Program-made: the position numbers and the translations under genes
The notes under the pieces: generated by a model
What the model saw: only the letters and a program-made list of their open reading frames with translations
Databases searched by the model: none
Told to the model about the DNA's origin: nothing
Shown here: one piece after another, positions 55,228 through 63,071 of the stretch
Numbering within the stretch: position 1 is the stretch's first letter
How the letters are laid out: each line of letters starts with the position of its first letter
Assembly (NCBI GenBank): GCA_040349255.1
Contig: JBEQUE010000010.1
Coordinates: 62,001 to 126,000 of the forward strand
Direction: 5' to 3'
DNA: 64,000 nt
DNA from: DATMER01 sp040349255
GTDB taxonomy: Bacteria; Acidobacteriota; Thermoanaerobaculia; Multivoradales; UBA5704

Positions 55228-55421
55228 AATCGGACGGCTACTGGAACGATTTCATCGAGGTCCAGTGCCCGTGGTGCTTCGAGCGGGTGGAGATCGCGGT
55301 CGAGCCCGATACCTGGGGCACGCTGGTCCAGGACTGCGAGGTGTGCTGCAACCCGTGGCAGGTCACGGTCACCCGGGACCGCGACGGCGACGCCGACGTG
55401 CGCGTCGAGCGGCTGGAGTGA
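55224..55421 (+). CDS. CPXCG-motif cysteine-rich small protein
   Basis: 65 residues. Two cysteine pairs, QCPWCFE and CEVCCNPW, form a zinc-ribbon-like unit; this is the CPxCG family, though here the first motif is CPWCF rather than CPxCG. Its acidic/basic C-terminus ends VRVERLE. Overlap with the EVE gene stop indicates co-translation. Function unknown. Confidence 0.8.
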   Translation: MKSDGYWNDFIEVQCPWCFERVEIAVEPDTWGTLVQDCEVCCNPWQVTVTRDRDGDADVRVERLE

Positions 55422-55444
55422 GGCCCGAGGAGGAAGAGGAGGGA

Positions 55445-55473
55445 GGGCCGCCGAGGCAAGGCCCCGGCGGCCC
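55445..55473. terminator. Terminator-like stem-loop between convergent genes
   Basis: Nine-base arms GGGCCGCCG (55445-55453) and CGGCGGCCC (55465-55473) around an 11-base loop, between the CPXCG gene and the convergent TonB-dependent receptor gene. No T-run. Confidence 0.5.
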
Positions 55474-55488
55474 CTATGGGAAGAGGTC

Positions 55489-58428
55489 CTACCGCCAGCT
55501 CAGCCGGGCGCCGAGACGAAGCATGCGCGGGCTCACGACCTCGAGGACGTGGTCCGAATTGCTCTGTCCGAGCACCGACTGGCGCTGCAGCACGTAGGAC
55601 TCGTTGAGGGCGTTGAAGAGATCGGCCCCGATCGTCACGCCCATCCCGCTGAAGTGCATCTCCTTCTCCAGCCGCAGGTCGAGAAGGTGGACGTCCGGGC
55701 TCCGGAAGGCGTCCGCGTCGCTGACGATCGGCACGTCGAGACCGACGCTCGGCGTGTCCGCGATCGGCGTCCGGCTGACCCTGCGGGCGTAGCGGACCGG
55801 ATAGCCCTGGCGGCCGTTCAGGGCGGCGCCGACGTTGAAGCTCCAGGGCTTGTCGGGCGCGATCTGGTAGAGGCCGCTCAGGCTGTACGACCAGCCGCTG
55901 TTGATATACACGTTGTCCTTGGCGCCCGAGGCCGTGCCGGAGCCCTGCAGCACGTCCGTGCCGTCCACGATGCCGCCGGCGATGGTATCGGTCGGATCCT
56001 GGTTCTCCGAGTCCGGAATGTCCCAGGTCCAGTCCTGCCAGGAGGCGCTGCCGGTGGCCATCCAGCGGTTCGAAAGGCGCTTCTGGAAGGTCAGCGAGGC
56101 GCCTCGGAACACCTGCTCGCGGTCGCCGTTGCGCAGCAGGAAACCGTTGCGGGTGCCGACGCCGTCGCGCAGGACCCAGTAGTTGACGGTGTAGGGCTGG
56201 CCGTTCGGCAGCACGCCGGTCAGCGGCGCCGCCGGCACGTAGTCGTCGCGCCGGTGCACGCGGCCGACGCTGCCCAGGTTCTGGGGTGCGAAAGGATCGC
56301 CGTCGAAGACCAGCAGCTCGGCTTCCAGCAGACCGCTGAGGCGCCGGTAGGTGGCGTTGAGGCCCACCACCAGGTCGGGCCGCAGGGCGCGCTCCACGCC
56401 GAGGATCAGCTCGTCGGTGAGCGGCGCGTCGAGGTTCGGGTCCACGGCGTTCGACTGCAGCGCTCCGAGCGTGAACGGATTCAAGTTGCCGCTCGGCTGT
56501 CCGGCTTCCGGTCCGAGCTCGCCGGGCTCCAGCACGGGGCCGCCGTTGTTGGTGGTGTAGAAGTAGCGGTACTGGGGCGCGCCCAGCGGATGGAGCCAGC
56601 CGGCGAACGCGGTGGCGAGCTGGTCCGCGAACCTCGAGTAGCTGGCGCGCAGCAGGGTCTGGCCCCGCTCGTCGAGCGACCAGGTCAGGCCGACGCGCGG
56701 CGAGAGCGTGTTCCATTCGAAACCGCTGTCGCGCCCTTCGAACGCCGCGGCCGGCAGCAGCTCGGGGAACACCGGGTTGGCCTCGACGCGGGTGTCGAGC
56801 AGCTCGCCGCCCTGGCGGTCGTAGCGCAGCCCGACGCTCGCCGTGAGCCGGCCGGCCGAGACCGTGTCCTGCACGAAAAGGTTTCCATAGTCGGCGCGGA
56901 CGTTGGCCACGCCTTCGCGGGCGAGGATCAGCACCCCGCCGCAGCACTCCAGGCCGCCGCCCGGCCAGCGGTTCACGGTGGTCTGGTCCACCGTGCGGTA
57001 GCCCGCGCCATACTTGAGCTCGTGGGAGAGGCCGCGCGTGCCGAAGAAGCTGGAGGCGTCGAGCCGGGCCTGCTTCTGCGGGCGCTTCGACTGGATGTGC
57101 AGGAAACTGTTGTGCCAGACGCCGTCCCCGTCCACGAACGGGAGCTTGTCGCCGCCTTCCGGCGCGAGCTCGAGGCCGCCGTTGACGACCGCGGCCATGC
57201 CGGTGAGGTAGAAGCTGGAGCCGAAGATCTGCGTGTCCTCGACCTTCCAGGCGGTCGGGCTCGGGCCGAAGCCGCTCTGGTCCCAGGTCGTCTCCTGCGG
57301 GCGCAGCGGGCTCGCGTTGCGGCCGAGCTTGACCTTCTCGTCCTGCCAGACGAAGCCGGTCGCCGAGTTCGACGGCGTGATCTGGCCGTTGAGCTTGACG
57401 TTCCAGTCCTTGATCGACGTGTCGTCGCGGAAGTCGTTGACGGTCAGGAGATCGACCTGCTGCTCGCCGTACGAGCCCCAGACCCAGAGCTTCTTCGGGA
57501 TCAGGGGTCCGCCGATCTCGGCGCCGTAGTCCGAGACCTCGACGATGCGGTTGCCCTGCTCGAGATCGGCCTGGGCGGTGCCGCGGTTCCAGGGTCCGGC
57601 CTGGCCGAGCTCGGAACGGTCGAGATCGAGATCCGACTGCGTGCTGTCGTCGCCGGCCACATAGCGGGCCGAACCGCGCCACTGATCCGTTCCGCGGCGG
57701 GTGACCATGTTCACCACCACGCCGCCGGTCGCCACCGAGGCGTCGCTGCCGCCGGTCGTGATCTGCATCTCCTGGAACGAATCGAAGTCGAAATAGCCCG
57801 GCGAGGAGCCGATCGCCGACATGTCGGTGATCACCATGCCGTCGAGCGACCACATGGCCTGGGCGCCGGGCGAGCCCGGCCCCACGAGGGCGGACTGCTG
57901 GCCGCTCTCGTTGCCGCCGTTGTTGATGCGGTCGAGCAGGACGCCGGGCGCGGTGCGCAGGATGGCCCAGGGGTCGCGGGCCGTCGGCACCTTGTCCATC
58001 TCCACCCGCGGCACGTTGCGCTCGATGCTGATGCGGTGAGGATCGAGGAGCGGCGCCTGGTCGCCCTTGACGTTGACGACCTCCGTGAAATCGGAGGACG
58101 CGAGCGACATTTCGATCTCGGTGTTGCGGCCGAGACTGACCACGACGTCCTTCCACTCGACGGGCGCGAAGCGATCGAGCTCGGCCTTGACCGTGTACTT
58201 GGCCGGCGACAGGCCGAGAAAATGGAAGTCGCCCTTGGCGTCCGTGGTCTGGACCTGCTCGGTACCCTCGCCCGTGAGGGTCACGGTGACGCCGGGAAGC
58301 TCCTGGCCGTTGTCGTCGACCACGGTGCCATAAAGGTTTCCGGCCTGGAGCTGGGCCATCGCCGGAAGCGCCAGCAGCCCCGTGAAGGCTGCCAGGAGCG
58401 CAAGCTTTCTCAAAAGTTTTCCGTTCAT
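55489..58428 (-). CDS. TonB-dependent receptor with N-terminal carboxypeptidase-regulatory domain
   Basis: 979 residues. Signal peptide (about 1-26), then a carboxypeptidase-regulatory-like beta sandwich (about 30-112: GNLYGTVVDDNGQELPGVTV, KGDFHFLGLSPAKYTV). The plug region (about 115-250) contains ILRTAPGVLLDRI, WSLDGMVITD and GGVVVNMVTRRGTDQWRG. A long outer-membrane barrel follows, ending in LGARLSWR with a terminal aromatic-Arg. Similar receptors are abundant in Acidobacteriota; the substrate is unknown. Confidence 0.9.
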   Translation of the reverse strand: MNGKLLRKLALLAAFTGLLALPAMAQLQAGNLYGTVVDDNGQELPGVTVTLTGEGTEQVQTTDAKGDFHFLGLSPAKYTVKAELDRFAPVEWKDVVVSLGRNTEIEMSLASSDFTEVVNVKGDQAPLLDPHRISIERNVPRVEMDKVPTARDPWAILRTAPGVLLDRINNGGNESGQQSALVGPGSPGAQAMWSLDGMVITDMSAIGSSPGYFDFDSFQEMQITTGGSDASVATGGVVVNMVTRRGTDQWRGSARYVAGDDSTQSDLDLDRSELGQAGPWNRGTAQADLEQGNRIVEVSDYGAEIGGPLIPKKLWVWGSYGEQQVDLLTVNDFRDDTSIKDWNVKLNGQITPSNSATGFVWQDEKVKLGRNASPLRPQETTWDQSGFGPSPTAWKVEDTQIFGSSFYLTGMAAVVNGGLELAPEGGDKLPFVDGDGVWHNSFLHIQSKRPQKQARLDASSFFGTRGLSHELKYGAGYRTVDQTTVNRWPGGGLECCGGVLILAREGVANVRADYGNLFVQDTVSAGRLTASVGLRYDRQGGELLDTRVEANPVFPELLPAAAFEGRDSGFEWNTLSPRVGLTWSLDERGQTLLRASYSRFADQLATAFAGWLHPLGAPQYRYFYTTNNGGPVLEPGELGPEAGQPSGNLNPFTLGALQSNAVDPNLDAPLTDELILGVERALRPDLVVGLNATYRRLSGLLEAELLVFDGDPFAPQNLGSVGRVHRRDDYVPAAPLTGVLPNGQPYTVNYWVLRDGVGTRNGFLLRNGDREQVFRGASLTFQKRLSNRWMATGSASWQDWTWDIPDSENQDPTDTIAGGIVDGTDVLQGSGTASGAKDNVYINSGWSYSLSGLYQIAPDKPWSFNVGAALNGRQGYPVRYARRVSRTPIADTPSVGLDVPIVSDADAFRSPDVHLLDLRLEKEMHFSGMGVTIGADLFNALNESYVLQRQSVLGQSNSDHVLEVVSPRMLRLGARLSWR

Positions 58429-58849
58429 CGCAGATCAACCTCCTTCAAACCCGAATCGTTTCTGGTTTCGTTCGAGGACGGTTCTTCGCTGTCGAGGCCG
58501 CCGGCATCACCTCCCGCGTGAAAAACGTTGCGAAAGCCGCCGATAGCAAGGGTTGTGCCGCGGCGCGAAACGCCCGTTCTACAACGGTTTTCCCGCCGGC
58601 GTCCGCTTTGGATGACTATCCCGGCATTCAGGAAACTGAATATCGGACGGGGGAAAGATCCGGGAAATCCAGGCGGAACGGATGTTTCGGCCGCATCCGG
58701 AAACTTGGAAACCCGTTCGGAAAGCTGCGCGAAGCGGCGCCGGGGAGCCGATCGGCCTCCGGAGAGGTCGGCGGCGTCCTCGTGCCGGGCTTCCGCCTTT
58801 CGACCACGGACCATTGCGCTGGTGGCGTCTTCCCGGATAAACTTCCCGC
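58429..58849. other. Divergent intergenic region, no gene seen
   Basis: About 420 bases between divergent genes. It should contain promoters for the TonB-dependent receptor and DUF72 genes. The part from 58630 to 58735 has recurrent GGAAA/TTTCC elements, without a fixed period that I can establish. No coding frame is convincing. Confidence 0.5.
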
Positions 58850-59839
58850 ATGACCCGAAAAGATCAGCTCCAGCTCTTCCCCGGCATGGCTTCCGAGGCC
58901 GAGCCCAGGGGAGTCATCCCGGCGGAGCTCTCCGAGGATCTCCACGAGCTCGGCCGGGCCCTGCCCGAGGACATCTATCTGGGCGGCTCGACGTGGTCGT
59001 TCCCGGGCTGGCGCGGCCTGGTCTACGAAGGCAAGCTCACCGAGTCGAAGCTGGCGCACGAGGGGCTTGCGGCCTACGCGCAGCACCCGCTCTTCCGGTG
59101 CGTCGGAGTGGACCGGACCTACTACGCGCCGCTGCCCGCCGAGGACTACGCCGACTACGCCGCCCAGGTGCCGGACGACTTCCGCTTCGTGGTCAAGGCG
59201 CACGAGGCCTGCACGGTCTCGCGCTGGCCGGACCGGCCGCGCTACGGCGCGCAGCGCGGACAGGTGAACCCGCTGTTCCTGGACGCCGCCTACACGGCCG
59301 ATCAGGTCGTGGCGCCCTTCGTGGAGGGGCTCGAGGTCAAGGCCGGCGCCCTACTCTTCCAGTTCTCGCCGCAGGATCTCGGCGTGCCCGAGCGCTTCGC
59401 GGAGGAGCTCCGGGCCTTCCTCTGTGCTCTTCCGCGCGGGCCGGTCTCCGCGGTCGAGGTCCGCAACCGCGAGATCCTCACGCCGGCCTACGCCGACGCT
59501 CTCGCCGAAGCCCGGGCCTGCCACTGCCACAACGTCCACCCGCGCATGCCGGACGTGCTCACCCAGGCCCGTCTCGCCGGCACCGACCGGCCCAGGACGC
59601 CGATCACGATCGCCCGCTGGCTGCTCGGTCCCGGCATGACCTACGAGGAGGCCGGCCGCCTCTACTCGCCGTTCAACAAGCTCGTGGCCCCGGACGAGAA
59701 CGCCCGCAACGGCCTCGCCCGGCTCGCGCACAACGCCATCGCCGCCGGCCGGCCGTTCGTCTGCACGGTGAACAACAACGGCGAGGGCTCCGCGCCACTG
59801 TCGATCGAAGCGCTGGCGAAGAGGATTGCAGGGACATAA
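58850..59839 (+). CDS. DUF72 family protein
   Basis: 329 residues, a TIM-barrel-like fold. Landmarks are DIYLGGSTWSFPGWRG, GVDRTYYAPLPAEDYADYA, FRFVVKAHEACTVSRWP, LLFQFSP, VEVRNREIL and FVCTVNNNGEGSAPLS. Conserved His, Glu and Lys positions suggest an enzyme, but its reaction is unknown. The first 22 residues are a poorly conserved leader. Lone gene. Confidence 0.87.
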   Translation: MTRKDQLQLFPGMASEAEPRGVIPAELSEDLHELGRALPEDIYLGGSTWSFPGWRGLVYEGKLTESKLAHEGLAAYAQHPLFRCVGVDRTYYAPLPAEDYADYAAQVPDDFRFVVKAHEACTVSRWPDRPRYGAQRGQVNPLFLDAAYTADQVVAPFVEGLEVKAGALLFQFSPQDLGVPERFAEELRAFLCALPRGPVSAVEVRNREILTPAYADALAEARACHCHNVHPRMPDVLTQARLAGTDRPRTPITIARWLLGPGMTYEEAGRLYSPFNKLVAPDENARNGLARLAHNAIAAGRPFVCTVNNNGEGSAPLSIEALAKRIAGT

Positions 59840-59898
59840 AGGACGCCAAGGACTTCAAGGACAAAAGACTTTGGGTCCCTGATGTCCTCTTGGTCCTT
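59836..59898. terminator. Imperfect AAGGAC/GTCCTT inverted repeat between convergent genes
   Basis: AAAGGACGCCAAGGAC near 59847-59862 faces GTCCTCTTGGTCCTTT near 59883-59898, with several mismatches. It fills the gap between the DUF72 gene and the convergent sugar-binding protein gene and may terminate both transcripts. Confidence 0.4.
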
Positions 59899-61065
59899 TC
59901 AGGGCGTCATCTCCCGCTGCGCCTGATCCAGCGCCTCCTGCGGTGAGAGCCGGCGCTCCACCACGGCCTCCAGGGCGCGGGCGAGCGGTCCCCAGATCCG
60001 GTTCATGCCCGGGACGTTCGGCATCGGCACCGCGGTGTCGAGCTGCCGGCGGAACCCCTGGAGCACCGGGTCACCGGAGAGCTGCGGATCGCGCCAGGAG
60101 GCCGCGTGCGCCGGCAGGAGCCGGGCCTCCGTCGCCAGCGTCCGGGCGGCCGGCAGGTCGGTCAGATAGCGGACGAGCTTCGCGGCCACGTCCTTGTGCT
60201 GAGAGGTGGCCGCGATATGGATCGCCTGGACCGTGATCCACGGGCGCATTGGCCGGCCGCCGGCCTCCTCGACCGAAGGCAGGGGCGCGAACGCGAACGG
60301 GATCGACGGCGCGATCCTCTCCACGAAAGACGGCCCGGCGATCACCATGGCCAGCTTCCCCTCGTTGAACAGCGACGTGATGAGCGTCGTCGACGGCGAC
60401 GGCAGGAAGCCCTGGCGCAGCCAGACCTTGAGGAGCTGCGCGGACTGGACGTTGGGTGCCGAGTTGATCGTCGGCCGGCCGTCCGGCGCGAACAGGCTGC
60501 CGCCGAAGGCGTTCAGCAGCGGGGCGTGATAGTAAGGGTCCGTATACCAGGTGGCGAGCCCGAACTTGCCCAGCTCGGGACTGGTCAGGCGCCGGGCCTG
60601 CGCCACCATCTCGCGCGCAGAGAGAGGCGCGTCTCCCAGGAGGTTGCGGTTGTAGATCAGCGTGACCACCCGGAGCTCCAGGGGCAATCCATAGAGCTTG
60701 CGCTGGAACGTGAGCGCCTCCAGCGTACCCGGGAGGAAGCGAGCGCGGATGCGTTCATCCGGCAGCAGCGGCTCCAGGATGCGGCCCGCCTGCACCCAGC
60801 CTCCCAGGCGCTCCTGGGTGGAGAGGAAGACGTCCGGCCCCTCCCCTTTCGGCACCAGCGCGGCAACACGCGATGGCAGCAGGTCCGCGGGCACGGCCAC
60901 GGGCGCGGCGGTCCAGCCCTCCTTCGTACGGAACCCGTCGACCAATCTTTCGAACGCCATGCGGGCGGCGCCCTGGTACGAGTGCCAGACCGCGATCTCC
61001 TTGCGCTCCTGCGCCCATCCGGGAACGGCGAGGAGGGACAGGAAGAGGACCGCGATCCGGCGCAT
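59899..61065 (-). CDS. Extracellular sugar-binding protein of an ABC transporter
   Basis: 388 residues from the ATG at 61065. Signal peptide (about 1-18). Type 2 solute-binding fold of the maltose/MalE group: ITVWHSY-like opening (IAVWHSYQG), PDVFLSTQERLGGWVQAGRI, VVTLIYNRNLL, FNEGKLAMVIAGPSFV and VPMPNVPGMNRIW. It should capture an oligosaccharide in the periplasm. No permease or ATPase gene is beside it; the start is two bases after the SDR stop, so the two genes are coupled. The alpha-amylase gene lies 2 kb further on. Confidence 0.85.
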   Translation of the reverse strand: MRRIAVLFLSLLAVPGWAQERKEIAVWHSYQGAARMAFERLVDGFRTKEGWTAAPVAVPADLLPSRVAALVPKGEGPDVFLSTQERLGGWVQAGRILEPLLPDERIRARFLPGTLEALTFQRKLYGLPLELRVVTLIYNRNLLGDAPLSAREMVAQARRLTSPELGKFGLATWYTDPYYHAPLLNAFGGSLFAPDGRPTINSAPNVQSAQLLKVWLRQGFLPSPSTTLITSLFNEGKLAMVIAGPSFVERIAPSIPFAFAPLPSVEEAGGRPMRPWITVQAIHIAATSQHKDVAAKLVRYLTDLPAARTLATEARLLPAHAASWRDPQLSGDPVLQGFRRQLDTAVPMPNVPGMNRIWGPLARALEAVVERRLSPQEALDQAQREMTP

Positions 61066-61067
61066 GG

Positions 61068-61775
61068 TCAGTACTCGGGAGCCTGCTGCGAGCTGCGGAG
61101 CACTATCTCCTCCACCCGCGCTCCGGCCGGCAGCCGCAGGGCGAAGCGGACAGCCTCGGCGACCACGCCGGGCTGGAGGAACCACTCCTTGCCCGGCGCG
61201 CCCGGCGTGGAGCCGGCGAACGAGGTGTCCACGGCGCCGGGCCGCAGCTCCAGCACCCGCAGCTCCGGGTTCTCCTGCTGAAACGTTCGCGCGAGCGCCC
61301 GCAGGGCGAACTTCGAAGCGGTATAAGAGCCGCCGGTCGGAAACGTCCGGGTGGAGACATCCGAGGAGACCATGAGGACGATCCCGCGGCTCTCCCTGAG
61401 CCAGGGAAGGAATGCGACCGTCGCGGCCCAGGCGCCGAAGACGTTCACGCGGAAGGTGGACTCGAAGTCCTCCCGCGACGTCTCCTCCAGGCGCCGGAAG
61501 ATGCCGATCCCGGCGTTGTTGACCAGGACGTCGAGCCGTCCGAAACGCTCGATCGCAGCCCGGCGAAACGCCTCGATGCTGCCCGGATCGGTCACATCGA
61601 GGGCCAGACCCAAAGCCGGGCCGGGCAGCTCGGCCGCGAGCCGCTCGACCGCCTGGACATCCCGCGCACCGAGAACGACCGCGAAGCCTTCTTCGGAGAG
61701 GACCCGGGCGAAGACCGCCCCCAGGCCCCGGGAAGCGCCGGTGACGACGGCGACACGGGCGACGCGGTTGTCCAT
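61068..61775 (-). CDS. Short-chain dehydrogenase/reductase
   Basis: 235 residues. Classical SDR: TGASRGLGAVFARVL (about 13-27), NNAG at about 86-89, SSDVS with catalytic Ser and YTASK with Tyr/Lys (about 151-155). Probably NAD(P)-dependent oxidoreductase of unknown substrate. First gene of a two-gene unit with the sugar-binding protein. Confidence 0.87.
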   Translation of the reverse strand: MDNRVARVAVVTGASRGLGAVFARVLSEEGFAVVLGARDVQAVERLAAELPGPALGLALDVTDPGSIEAFRRAAIERFGRLDVLVNNAGIGIFRRLEETSREDFESTFRVNVFGAWAATVAFLPWLRESRGIVLMVSSDVSTRTFPTGGSYTASKFALRALARTFQQENPELRVLELRPGAVDTSFAGSTPGAPGKEWFLQPGVVAEAVRFALRLPAGARVEEIVLRSSQQAPEY

Positions 61776-61846
61776 GGATCGATCCTACACGATCGCGGCA
61801 TGGCGATCTCTGCACGCCGGAGGCGGACAGCGATAGACTGCTCCGG

Positions 61847-62206
61847 ATGGACGCGCAGGCCGATACCTTCCGAGCTTTTCATGCCAGACGGGAGCGGGCC
61901 CGCCTGGAGGAAAGGGAAAACTTGCGCCTCGACATCCTGGACCGCGCCAAGGCCGCAATTCTCCGGCAGGCTCCGGCGTTTCCCGCGATCCGGGCTGCCT
62001 ATCTCTTTGGTTCGATCCTCCAGCCGGGCCAATTTCACGAGGGCTCGGACGTCGACATCGCCATCGACTGCGACGACATCGGAGTCGAAACTCCGTTCTG
62101 GCGGGCTCTGGAGGACGAGTTGCAGCGGAACGTCGATGTGCGTCCCCGCGAAGGCGCGGTGGCCCGGGCCGTCGAGGCCTACGGAGAGAAGGTCTATGGA
62201 CGATAG
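61847..62206 (+). CDS. MNT-type nucleotidyltransferase antitoxin
   Basis: 119 residues. Minimal nucleotidyltransferase fold with AYLFGSILQPG (G55-S56) and EGSDVDIAID (D68 and D70 metal ligands). In characterised MntA/HepT pairs such enzymes AMPylate and neutralise the HEPN toxin. It overlaps the next gene by 11 bases. Confidence 0.85.
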   Translation: MDAQADTFRAFHARRERARLEERENLRLDILDRAKAAILRQAPAFPAIRAAYLFGSILQPGQFHEGSDVDIAIDCDDIGVETPFWRALEDELQRNVDVRPREGAVARAVEAYGEKVYGR

Positions 62207-62663
62207 GTTCCTGATCCTGGAGCGCAGCATTCAGGACGACCTCGAAACCATCGAGCGCCTCTATGAAGAGCTGGGCGACCCGCGCCTGGATGCCCTGAAC
62301 CAGGAGGGTCTGATCATCGTGGCCTACCGGCTGCACGGCCTGTACTCCGCCTTCGAGAACATCTTCCGCAACATCGCCAAGGCCTTTGAAAACCACCTCG
62401 ATTCATCCTCCTGGCACCGGCAGGTCCTGCAGCGGATGAGGCTCGACCTCAGCCCAATCCGTCCGGCCGTCGTGGATGAGGAGGCCTACGAGAAGCTCGA
62501 CGAGCTCCTCCGCTTCCGCCACCTGTTCCGTACGGGCTACGGCGTCCGCCTCGACGCCCAACGCCTTCAGTTGGTCTTGCAAAAAACCTTGGAGCTGAAG
62601 TCGATCTACCCTCAGCAGGTCGCTCGTTTCCTGGACTTTCTCCGCTCGTCCTCTCAAGGCTGA
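62196..62663 (+). CDS. HEPN/HepT-like RNase toxin
   Basis: 155 residues, all-helical. Conserved RFRHLFRTGYG (R108-H109...Y115) resembles the HepT-like catalytic/AMPylation region; NIFRNIAKAFE and YPQQVARFLDFL are further helices. Overlaps the nucleotidyltransferase gene in the order typical of MNT/HEPN pairs. RNase activity is inferred from family. Confidence 0.8.
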   Translation: MDDRFLILERSIQDDLETIERLYEELGDPRLDALNQEGLIIVAYRLHGLYSAFENIFRNIAKAFENHLDSSSWHRQVLQRMRLDLSPIRPAVVDEEAYEKLDELLRFRHLFRTGYGVRLDAQRLQLVLQKTLELKSIYPQQVARFLDFLRSSSQG

Positions 62664-62724
62664 CGGCAGTGCGCGGCACTCCCGCGCGTGCCGTAATGCC
62701 TCTTTGGCACGACGGAGTTCTTTC

Positions 62725-63056
62725 CCGAAGACTCTCGGCAAACTGCCGAAAGGTCTCGGCGAGTTGCCGAGAGGTCTCGCCGTCTCCCGAGAACCCTCGG
62801 CGGGGCGCCGAGAGTCCTCGGCAAAGCGCCGCGGGTCCTCGGCAAAGGACCGAGAGTCCTCGGGAAGCGCCGAGAGCTCTCGACGAGACGCCGAAAGGTC
62901 TCAGAGACCGCCGAGAGGTCTCGGCGGCGCGCCGCAAGGTCTCGGGAAACGCCAAGGGCTTTCGGCAAACCGCCGAAACTCCTCGGCAAGGCGCCGAAAG
63001 GTCGCGGGAGACGCCGAGAGTCTTCGGCAAGGCGCCGAAAGGTCTCGGCAAAAGGC
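62725..63056. repeat. Array C: 16 degenerate repeats of 20-21 bp with dyad core
   Basis: Starts of CCGA/CCGC cores at 62725, 62746, 62767, 62787, 62808, 62829, 62850, 62870, 62891, 62911, 62932, 62952, 62973, 62994, 63014 and 63035; steps are only 20 or 21 bases, mean 20.7. Approximate consensus is CCGAGAGTCTCGGCAARGCG; the core CCGAgag-TCTCGG is a dyad. The array runs from 61 bases after the HEPN stop to 15 bases before the alpha-amylase start, so the amylase promoter must lie in it or upstream. Confidence 0.9.
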
Positions 63057-63071
63057 CTTTAGAATGGCGTC

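Noticed and set aside
55549..58521. A 990-codon open frame on the plus strand
   Set aside because: It is antisense to the TonB-dependent receptor gene and low-complexity in the same manner; no independent evidence for a product.
58630..58735. Possible fifth short-repeat array with GGAAA elements
   Set aside because: GGAAA/TTTCC motifs recur, but the distances (about 10-14 bases) are not regular, so a 20-bp array is not supported.
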